Positions 1 through 5,050 of a stretch of 5,050 nt of DNA are shown one piece after another. Where the stretch lies: positions 1 to 5,050 of the forward strand of contig USJF01000100.1 of NCBI GenBank assembly GCA_900554935.1. The letters are read 5' to 3'. A program made the translations under genes and the position numbers. This stretch comes from an uncultured Porphyromonas sp. (GTDB lineage Bacteria > Bacteroidota > Bacteroidia > Bacteroidales > Porphyromonadaceae). Within the stretch, counting starts at the first letter, position 1, and the number at the start of each line of letters is the position of its first letter. Under the pieces are notes generated by a model. That model was not told where the DNA came from, searched no databases, and saw only the letters and a list, made by a program, of their open reading frames with translations.

Positions 1-25
1 CATACGGCAATCGACCCATCTTCAT
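1..25 (-). CDS. Possible 5' end of an unidentified gene, cut by the window edge
   Basis: An ATG at 25-23 opens a frame reading MKMGRLPY to the window edge. An AGGA sequence at 33-30 lies 4 nt upstream, a reasonable ribosome binding site, and the same frame is closed just upstream by a TAG at 34-32. This would be a fresh start rather than the middle of a gene. It has the same orientation as all other genes here and lies 68 nt beyond the lipoprotein stop. Eight residues are too few to name a product. A second in-frame ATG (codon 3, at 19-17) could be used instead. The start is an inference from the binding site and frame only. Confidence 0.35.
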
Positions 26-93
26 TGCATCCTAAAGCAATTTAGATTACAGCCAAGAAGTCGTTAAACCTTCTATAAAGCCACAATTCTAAT

Positions 94-321
94 TTACTTT
101 GCAGGAGTCTCCTCAGTAGCGTTCTCAACTACTTCCTTAGCTGCCTCAGCACCCTCGTTTGCAAGAGAGTCGATAGCGTCAGTAGTTTGCTCAACACCTT
201 CCTGAACAGTCTCAATAGTCTCTTCAGCTTGTTGCTGGTCATTGTTATTAGACTCAGACTTGCATGAAGTGAAAGCAAGTGCTGCTGCGATAGCGGCTGC
301 TGCGATAAATAACTTCTTCAT
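94..321 (-). CDS. Small predicted lipoprotein of unknown function
   Basis: This 75-residue protein has a classic lipoprotein signal peptide: MKK, then an alanine-rich hydrophobic stretch (residues 4-16), then the lipobox FTSC with the acylated cysteine at residue 20. The mature chain is only 56 residues. It begins with a polar linker rich in Ser, Asn, Asp and Gln (about 21-31), followed by an acidic segment with regularly spaced Ile, Val, Leu and Ala (about 32-68) that should form an amphipathic helix, perhaps self-associating as a coiled coil. There is no enzymatic motif. Placement in the inner or outer membrane cannot be decided: the residues after the cysteine (KSES) do not clearly match the known Bacteroidota surface-export signals. 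The gene follows purE by 54 nt and probably has its own promoter. No Shine-Dalgarno is visible; the leader is T-rich. No family is recognised. The signal peptide and short low-complexity body recall small structural envelope lipoproteins, but that is only an analogy. Confidence 0.85.
   Translation of the reverse strand: MKKLFIAAAAIAAALAFTSCKSESNNNDQQQAEETIETVQEGVEQTTDAIDSLANEGAEAAKEVVENATEETPAK
281..307 (-). repeat. 15-bp-period duplication inside the lipoprotein signal peptide
   Basis: The 12-mer GCTGCTGCGATA (plus strand) occurs at 281-292 and again at 296-307, a period of 15 bp. On the coding strand it encodes the successive five-residue units IAAAA and IAAAL of the hydrophobic core. The unit length is a multiple of three, so gain or loss of a copy would lengthen or shorten the signal peptide without a frameshift. 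Confidence 0.7.
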
Positions 322-351
322 AATACAATCTAAAAAAATGTTGTGATAAAT

Positions 352-380
352 AAAAGATAAGTTCTTGTGAATATTTCAAT
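352..380 (-). promoter_or_regulatory. Possible Bacteroidota-type promoter for the small lipoprotein gene
   Basis: Read on the minus strand, TATCTTTT at 359-352 resembles the Bacteroidota -7 element TAnnTTTG (last base differs). ATTG at 380-377, 17 nt upstream, resembles the -33 TTTG element. The upstream element overlaps the purE stop codon. It would give a short T-rich leader of roughly 20-25 nt before the ATG at 321. Both elements are imperfect in AT-rich DNA, so this is a plausible but unproven promoter. Confidence 0.35.
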
Positions 381-891
381 TCGTCTTGTACTTAAGCCCT
401 TCCAGAGCTTGTAGCTCCTTATTGGCCTTTACTATTTTCTCCTTTAGATTCTCTTTGTATGCCGCATACCTGCCTGCTAGATTACCATCAGCTAATGAAA
501 GCATCTGGACAGCCAATAGGGCTGCATTAAGAGAAGCATTGATACCTACTGTTGCCACTGGCACACCAGGAGGCATCTGTACGATGGATAGCAGGGCATC
601 CATTCCCTCAAGGGTCGACTTGATAGGTACACCTATCACAGGAAGCGTAGTGAAAGCTGCTATAACACCACAAAGATGTGCAGCCATACCAGCTGCTGCA
701 ATGATCACCTTTATTCCACGACCCTCAGCCTGCTTAGCAAATACCTCTACCTGCTCTGGAGTTCTATGAGCCGACAAGGCATGCACCTCATAAGGCACCT
801 CCATCTGCTCCAGCAGATCTATTGCTTTTTGCATTATAGGTAGGTCACTAGTACTACCCATTATAATGCTTACTTTTGGCTGTAAAGACAT
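376..891 (-). CDS. purE: N5-carboxyaminoimidazole ribonucleotide mutase, class I
   Basis: PurE converts N5-CAIR to CAIR in cytoplasmic de novo purine synthesis; class I enzymes normally work with the ATP-dependent N5-CAIR synthetase PurK. The 171-residue protein has the usual PurE length and motifs in order: GSTSD (12-16, phosphate/ribose loop), SAHRTP (40-45, with the general acid-base His at residue 42), AAAGMAAHL (65-73) and SIVQMPPGVPV (102-112). The AAHL-type third motif marks class I; class II enzymes that use CO2 directly have a different sequence there. One oddity is Cys74 in AAHLCG, where E. coli has Pro. The start chosen is ATG 891-889, two bases after AGGA at 897-894. An in-frame ATG at 957 would add 22 residues unlike any PurE and would overlap the end of gcvH. 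The gene lies 31 nt behind gcvH and is probably cotranscribed. No PurK is visible, so the carboxyl source cannot be judged here. Confidence 0.97.
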   Translation of the reverse strand: MSLQPKVSIIMGSTSDLPIMQKAIDLLEQMEVPYEVHALSAHRTPEQVEVFAKQAEGRGIKVIIAAAGMAAHLCGVIAAFTTLPVIGVPIKSTLEGMDALLSIVQMPPGVPVATVGINASLNAALLAVQMLSLADGNLAGRYAAYKENLKEKIVKANKELQALEGLKYKTN

Positions 892-922
892 CGTCCTATT
901 ATATATGTATACTACAGTTATT

Positions 923-1306
923 TTATTTCTGGATGAGAGCCTTGTACTCCTCAGCACTCATCAAGTCACCTAGCTGACTTGCATCCTCTAGAGTTACCTT
1001 GATAATCCAGCCCTTACCATAAGGATCGCTATTAACTAACTCAGGAGCATCCTCTAGCTCTTCGTTAAATTCATCCACAGTAAATGCTACAGGAGTAAGG
1101 AGGTCAGAAACAGTCTTCACAGCCTCGATAGAGCCAAAAGCCTCGCCTGCTGCGATATCCTCACCTACGCTATCCTCCACATCTACATATACTATCTCAC
1201 CGAGCTCGCTCTGAGCAAAGTCAGTGATTCCTACAGTAGCTTTGTCCCCCTCAATAAGGAACCACTCGTGGTCCTTACTGTACTTCAAGTTCTCTGGAAA
1301 CTTCAT
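923..1306 (-). CDS. gcvH: Glycine cleavage system H protein
   Basis: GcvH carries the lipoyl arm that moves the aminomethyl group of glycine between the P protein (GcvP), T protein (GcvT) and L protein (dihydrolipoyl dehydrogenase) in the cytoplasm, giving CO2, ammonia and 5,10-methylene-tetrahydrofolate. The 127-residue length is standard. The N-terminus (YSKDHEW, residues 9-15) and [16 protein letters not shown] (26-41) are family hallmarks. The lipoylation site lies in GSIEAVKT (58-65), with the modified lysine at residue 64 (codon 1117-1115). The C-terminal part has [11 protein letters not shown]. The ATG at 1306-1304 is preceded by AGAGG at 1316-1312 with 5 nt spacing, which fixes the start. 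It sits 56 nt after rpoN in an A-rich spacer and 31 nt before purE. Pairing with purE fits a one-carbon/purine theme. The genes for P, T and L proteins are not in this window. Confidence 0.98.
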   Translation of the reverse strand: MKFPENLKYSKDHEWFLIEGDKATVGITDFAQSELGEIVYVDVEDSVGEDIAAGEAFGSIEAVKTVSDLLTPVAFTVDEFNEELEDAPELVNSDPYGKGWIIKVTLEDASQLGDLMSAEEYKALIQK

Positions 1307-1362
1307 AACTGCCTCTTTTTGTTTTTAGTTTTGTTTTGATTTTCTACTTTTATTCGCCAAAG

Positions 1363-2811
1363 TTACCAAACTTTTCTCAATCTAGCAATAGGTATGCCCA
1401 AACCATCTCTATACTTTGCAATGGTACGGCGTGCTACAGACAATCCTTCAGCCTTCAATTTTCGTCGAAGAGCCTCGTCTGAGAGCGGATTATTCTTATC
1501 TTCCTCCTCAATCATTTGCTTCAATAAAAGCTTCACAGAGTGCGTAGTTACCTCGTCACCTTCGTCATTCGTAATACCTTCCGAGAAGAGTTGTTTCAGT
1601 GGAATTATGCCAAAATCAGTCTGGACATACTTCGTGCTAGTGACTCTAGAAATAGTACTCACGTCGTAGCCTACGATATCAGCAACGTCCTGAAGGATCA
1701 TCGGCTTAAGTAGCGTCACATCACCAGTGAGGAAATAGTCGCGCTGCAACTTTACTATCGCCATCATAGTAGTGATAAGCGTATTATTGCGTTGCTTGAT
1801 CATCTCTACAAATCCACGCGCATCATCGAGTTTTTGCTTTACAAATCTACTAGCGTCACGCTCCTCCTTACTCTTTGGTTCCTTTTGTGTAAACTGTTGG
1901 AGTTGTTCTTCGAACTCATGACTTACCCTCACCTCTGGGATATCACCACTATGAAGCGTCACCATAAGTTCTCCTCCACGCTCAGTCACTTCAAAGTCAG
2001 GGATGACCGTCATCAACGTATCCTGTAATTTACTAGAGAAGTCAAGACCAGGCGTAGGATTAAGACTAGTAATCAGACGGATAGCAGCTCTAAGGCTCTC
2101 CTCATTAGCCCCCGTACTCTCCGAGAGTCGTTCAATCTGCTTGTGAGTCAGTTCATCAAAGTGATCTCTCACAAGTTTTCGGGCCAGTTGCACCTCCTCG
2201 GTAGGCTTACGACGCTCCAATTGGAGCAATAGGCACTCCTGAAGTGAGCGTGCGCCCACCCCTGCAGGCTCCAAACTCTGCACCACACTCAATATATATA
2301 TAAGGTGTGCTTCCGACACCTCTACCCCTTGGTATATTGCTAAGTCATCAGAAATACCAAGGAGAGATCGTCGGAGATAGCCATCATCATCAAGACTACC
2401 GACAAGAAAACTAGCAATCTGCTGGTCACGCTCACTTAGCTCTGTAAGAGGCAATTGCTCATTAAGCGACTCCTGAAGACTTTGCTCCTCAGCAAAAGGG
2501 ATCTCATCAGCCCCCTTCTGCCCCTCATAATAGCGACGCAGTGTACTCTCAGGGATATCATCCACATCGGCATAATCATCCATAGAGATCTCCTCCTCCG
2601 AACGCGTCTCCTCTGTCTGACTATCAACAGACTCTTCTGGATCCGATTCATGCCCTTCCTCAAGAGCTGGATTCTCTATTAGCTCCTGCTTAACCCTTTC
2701 AGCCAGTTCAGCATGAGGAAGCATCACCATATTCATCACCTGGATCTGCCAGGTGGAGAGATTCTGAGAGAGCTTCTGCTTTAGCTTACTACTATGACCA
2801 TCAGCCACCAT
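1363..2811 (-). CDS. rpoN: RNA polymerase sigma-54 factor
   Basis: This alternative sigma factor directs core RNA polymerase to -24/-12 promoters, where AAA+ enhancer-binding activators must open the complex with ATP. All regions are present in 482 residues, a normal length. Region I at about 9-52 is the Gln/Leu-rich activator-responsive segment (LSTWQIQVMNM, then ELIENPALEE). Region II at about 53-92 is an acidic linker. The core-binding region, about 105-300, includes GSLDDDGYL (138-146) and EPAGVGARSLQECLLLQL (181-198). A helix-turn-helix lies at about 374-395 (QDVADIVGYDVSTISR). The RpoN box ARRTIAKYR at 460-468 reads the -24 element; it differs from the common ARRTVAKYR by one conservative change. 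Nothing is truncated. The start is taken as ATG 2811-2809, directly against a perfect Shine-Dalgarno; GTG at codon 2 is a real alternative. The gene begins 7 nt after the stop of the transglutaminase-like gene, which suggests translational coupling. Its regulon cannot be seen here. Confidence 0.97.
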   Translation of the reverse strand: MVADGHSSKLKQKLSQNLSTWQIQVMNMVMLPHAELAERVKQELIENPALEEGHESDPEESVDSQTEETRSEEEISMDDYADVDDIPESTLRRYYEGQKGADEIPFAEEQSLQESLNEQLPLTELSERDQQIASFLVGSLDDDGYLRRSLLGISDDLAIYQGVEVSEAHLIYILSVVQSLEPAGVGARSLQECLLLQLERRKPTEEVQLARKLVRDHFDELTHKQIERLSESTGANEESLRAAIRLITSLNPTPGLDFSSKLQDTLMTVIPDFEVTERGGELMVTLHSGDIPEVRVSHEFEEQLQQFTQKEPKSKEERDASRFVKQKLDDARGFVEMIKQRNNTLITTMMAIVKLQRDYFLTGDVTLLKPMILQDVADIVGYDVSTISRVTSTKYVQTDFGIIPLKQLFSEGITNDEGDEVTTHSVKLLLKQMIEEEDKNNPLSDEALRRKLKAEGLSVARRTIAKYRDGLGIPIARLRKVW

Positions 2812-2820
2812 ACCTCCTTT
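2812..2820 (-). promoter_or_regulatory. Perfect extended Shine-Dalgarno at the rpoN start
   Basis: The minus strand reads AAAGGAGGT immediately before ATG. All nine bases can pair with the conserved ACCUCCUUU near the 3' end of 16S rRNA. The first two bases belong to the TAA stop (2821-2819) of the upstream gene, so a terminating ribosome sits directly on this site. The spacing to the ATG is zero, shorter than the usual optimum, while the GTG of codon 2 is 3 nt away. Strong Shine-Dalgarno sites are generally rare in Bacteroidota, which makes this one stand out. Confidence 0.8.
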
Positions 2821-5050
2821 ACTTCGACCTTAGTTCCTCAACTACTTGAGCTACTCTTTCACCGATACCGATAGTATACCCTTGAGAGACAAATACCACC
2901 CTATTGAAAGTATCCGCAATGATCACCACTGGTTTATCCAATCTTCCAGGGAGTTCATTACTCTTCACAAAGTCATACTCAATATCCCATTTATCCTCAC
3001 CCCAGATAGCTCCTGGCAGTAAAGCCTGAAGCTCTACTGTTGGCTCATTAATAAGGACTACAGTAGGAAGCAAAAGCTTGCCATCGGCCCCTCTAATCGC
3101 CTGCATATCTCTAAGAATATGATCTGTAGGCTCATGGTGTGCTCGCCCAAGGATCAGAAGGTAATACCCCCGTCCAGTGGAACTAATCAGAGACTTATCA
3201 CTATCAGTAGCCAAATCATGATAAATCGACTCAGCATTAAGGCTGCCTATCACCCCAATTGCCGTTTCATCACGATCAAAGAGAAGAGGTGTAGTCTTGC
3301 CACACTCCTGCTTGCGTAATGCCATCAATACCGATCCATTAGCTAGCCTAGTACCAGTCAGGATATAATTTTTCTCATGCAGAAGTTTGGCCCCAGACAC
3401 CTTATTATATGGCAATTGCCAATCAAAACCATAAGTAGCGAGTTGTCCATCACCATCGACATAACCTACAGTGAAATTAGTTTCATACTTAGGCGTCTTA
3501 AGGTAACCTTCTGATTTATAGGATAGCAGAAGTTGGCAATCAGCGCTTACCTCCTCATGCTCCGACTTCTCCTTGAATGGCAATATCTCTTCCCGTTGCT
3601 TTTCATCCTTGTAAACAATCACGCTATTCGCAGTATCGTACTTAGCAGAGATGCCAGCTGTACGAAGCAATCTCACTAGGAGTACCTGAAGGCTACGCAA
3701 ATCACCGACTTTATACTGCCATACAGTAGCAGGGCTCATCACGATCTTCTGCGGGTTATAGGCTTCATCCACCTTAAAACCTTCGAGTTCCACTGCCAGC
3801 GCCTTTGCCTTTTCAGCTATAGAATAGGTATCCCAGTCAGAGTGTGCCTCCTTAATCTCCTTTATTGCCTTATCTAGCTGCTTCTGCACAGGATAAAGGT
3901 GCTCCAGCATCACCCTTGGAGAGAAAAGGTCAGGATCCTGCCACTGAACTGGAGTTAACTCTCGGGAGAGCACCTCTCTTAGTACATCGATATTGACATC
4001 ATGAAGGTCCTTTTCAGTTAAAGAAGCCAATACAGCGATAGCCTCTTGTATCTTACCCTGTTGAGCCGAAGCTCTCAAGAAGTCAGCTATCTCCTTGTGA
4101 TAACCACGACTTTCCTTGTACAATCGCACAAGCTGCTCAACTTTAGACCCAGATAGTCCCAGCTCAGTAGCCAATGAAGCTGCATCCTCATCATTAGGGA
4201 AAGTATCAGTGTATGACTGGCGAAGCGCATTATTCTCCTCCATTCGCGCACTATTGATGTGCTCCATCTCCTCCGTCACATCCAGTCGCGGTGTACGCTC
4301 AATGGGAGGCGTGATCGTCATATGCAACTCCGAAGGGATTTCACTCCAATCACCCAAGGTCAGCGTTAGTGCGCCACCTCCCTCTTTATTGGAAAGCTTC
4401 CCGATCGCCATCTCCTCAGCACTACGACTTGCCACTACAACCACATCTCCATATCCAAGCTCTACAGACGCTTCACCCAAGCGATTAGTGGAGCGAGTCA
4501 CGGCTGGATATAGGTCAGCATAGTTATAAATCCTAAAGGTTACTTTAACTCCTTCTTGTGGCTTTCCCTCTTTATCCAGTACCGTCACCACTGCTGGAGC
4601 TACTGGAATATAATTTTCTGAGACATTAAGCTCCGTCATACTAAGATCAGCGCCAAGCCACTCCTCCTTCCCTCTATAGGGTCCGAAGGCTCTAGTATGC
4701 AAAAGCATAGCCCTGAGCACTGGCGCATCAAACCAAGCATGATCAAGAATAGGCGCTGGCTCGCTGGCTCCTAGATAGTGCCATTTGCCATCTACCCAAG
4801 CCTCAACCCACGCGTGATTGTCATCAGTGTGTGCCCATCGCGGGGTATAAACCTGCCTAGCAGGAATACCTACCGTACGCAGTACAGAGACAAAAAAAGT
4901 ACTCTGCTCTCCACATCGACCGAGGGCATTCCGAAGAGTAACCAATGGCGAAGAGGTACGACCATCACTAGGAGCATAGGTAATATGCTGGTGAGCCCAG
5001 TGATTAAGCTCCAGCACAGCTTGCTCCATCGTCATCCCCTTCACAAGGTC
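2819..5050 (-). CDS. Multidomain transglutaminase-like protein, N-terminus outside window
   Basis: The frame is open to the window edge, giving 743 residues of a longer protein (numbered here from the codon at 5050). Residues 1 to about 103 form a transglutaminase-like core with the nucleophile in GRCGE (Cys46, codon 4915-4913) and the histidine in NHAW (His79, codon 4816-4814). The usual Asp position is occupied by LGASEP, where Glu97 may serve. About 150-235 looks like a beta-sandwich (GKPQEGVKVTFRIYN) of the kind found in envelope proteins. About 255-430 is charged and helical. At 449-472 a second transglutaminase-like helix appears without the cysteine. A beta-rich stretch follows, with GTRLANGSV at about 567-575. 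Residues 628-740 look like a thioredoxin fold without CxxC, ending with SQGYTIGIGE. I recall this architecture from large Bacteroidales transglutaminase-domain proteins of unknown substrate, usually exported; the signal sequence would lie off-window. It could act as a peptidase or acyltransferase, or only bind. The gene ends 7 nt before rpoN. Confidence 0.85.
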   Translation of the reverse strand, partial: DLVKGMTMEQAVLELNHWAHQHITYAPSDGRTSSPLVTLRNALGRCGEQSTFFVSVLRTVGIPARQVYTPRWAHTDDNHAWVEAWVDGKWHYLGASEPAPILDHAWFDAPVLRAMLLHTRAFGPYRGKEEWLGADLSMTELNVSENYIPVAPAVVTVLDKEGKPQEGVKVTFRIYNYADLYPAVTRSTNRLGEASVELGYGDVVVVASRSAEEMAIGKLSNKEGGGALTLTLGDWSEIPSELHMTITPPIERTPRLDVTEEMEHINSARMEENNALRQSYTDTFPNDEDAASLATELGLSGSKVEQLVRLYKESRGYHKEIADFLRASAQQGKIQEAIAVLASLTEKDLHDVNIDVLREVLSRELTPVQWQDPDLFSPRVMLEHLYPVQKQLDKAIKEIKEAHSDWDTYSIAEKAKALAVELEGFKVDEAYNPQKIVMSPATVWQYKVGDLRSLQVLLVRLLRTAGISAKYDTANSVIVYKDEKQREEILPFKEKSEHEEVSADCQLLLSYKSEGYLKTPKYETNFTVGYVDGDGQLATYGFDWQLPYNKVSGAKLLHEKNYILTGTRLANGSVLMALRKQECGKTTPLLFDRDETAIGVIGSLNAESIYHDLATDSDKSLISSTGRGYYLLILGRAHHEPTDHILRDMQAIRGADGKLLLPTVVLINEPTVELQALLPGAIWGEDKWDIEYDFVKSNELPGRLDKPVVIIADTFNRVVFVSQGYTIGIGERVAQVVEELRSK

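Noticed and set aside
26..93. Possible terminator after the lipoprotein gene
   Set aside because: Only weak pairings are present (AGAAG with CTTCT, and CTAAA with TTTAG), neither followed by a run of T on the coding strand. No intrinsic terminator can be supported here or elsewhere in the window.
559..580. TGGCAC sequence as a possible sigma-54 -24 element
   Set aside because: It lies within purE on the non-coding strand, and there is no TTGC-type -12 element at the required spacing. No convincing sigma-54 promoter was found by eye in the window.
386..769. 127-codon open frame on the plus strand opposite purE
   Set aside because: It lies wholly antisense to a strongly conserved gene, and its translation has no recognisable motif. 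It is explained by the codon use of purE.
376..957. Longer 193-residue version of PurE starting at 957
   Set aside because: The extra 22 residues do not resemble any PurE N-terminus and overlap the end of gcvH by 35 bases. The ATG at 891 has an AGGA just upstream and gives the standard length.
1307..1362. Separate promoter for gcvH in the 56-nt spacer
   Set aside because: The minus strand has a TTTGG near the rpoN stop, but no TAnnTTTG-like element at a suitable distance. The spacer is simply A-rich.
2436..2663. Arg/Met-rich 75-codon minus-strand frame inside rpoN
   Set aside because: It is a shifted reading of the acidic-linker codons of rpoN; the Arg-rich composition is a frame artefact.
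4116..4523. 135-codon open frame on the plus strand opposite the transglutaminase-like gene
   Set aside because: Serine-rich low-complexity translation, fully antisense to a real gene, with no supporting ribosome binding site seen. The same applies to the shorter opposite-strand frames within rpoN and at 3119-3319.
1..5050. Mobile elements, CRISPR array, tRNA or rRNA genes
   Set aside because: No transposase or integrase coding, no regularly spaced repeats, no terminal inverted repeats and no recognisable RNA gene sequence were seen. Nearly the whole window is filled by housekeeping-type coding sequence.

Overview
The window looks like ordinary chromosomal backbone of a member of the Bacteroidota, most likely order Bacteroidales and possibly Porphyromonas-like. 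This is inferred from the C-terminus of the transglutaminase-like protein (GTRLANGSV and SQGYTIGIGE motifs), which I recall from Bacteroidales proteins. It is also suggested by the sigma-54 / GcvH / PurE grouping, a lipoprotein with an FTSC lipobox, and a possible Bacteroidota-type promoter. The genus is a guess. All genes that can be supported lie on the minus strand, so transcription runs from position 5050 toward 1.

Layout in transcription order. (1) 5050-2819 is the 3' part of a large gene with a transglutaminase-like core, a beta-sandwich, a helical middle, a second transglutaminase-like helix without the cysteine, and a C-terminal thioredoxin-like domain without CxxC. Its N-terminus lies outside the window. 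(2) 2811-1363 is rpoN (sigma-54), starting 7 nt after the previous stop behind a perfect 9-nt Shine-Dalgarno sequence. (3) 1306-923 is gcvH, the lipoyl carrier of glycine cleavage. (4) 891-376 is purE, a class I N5-CAIR mutase. (5) 321-94 is a 75-residue lipoprotein, probably with its own promoter. (6) From about position 25 another gene appears to start and run off the left edge.

The first four genes are separated by 7, 56 and 31 nt with no visible terminator, so they could be one operon. The gcvH-purE link makes metabolic sense: glycine cleavage makes 5,10-methylene-tetrahydrofolate, and purine synthesis uses glycine and folate one-carbon units. The link of the transglutaminase-like gene to rpoN is very tight, with translational coupling likely, but its meaning is unknown.

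I see no mobile element, CRISPR array, tRNA or rRNA, and no gene-free stretch longer than 100 bases. I did not find a clearly new biological system. The most interesting points are the unusually placed strong Shine-Dalgarno of rpoN and the stack of apparently degenerate enzyme folds in the transglutaminase-like protein.
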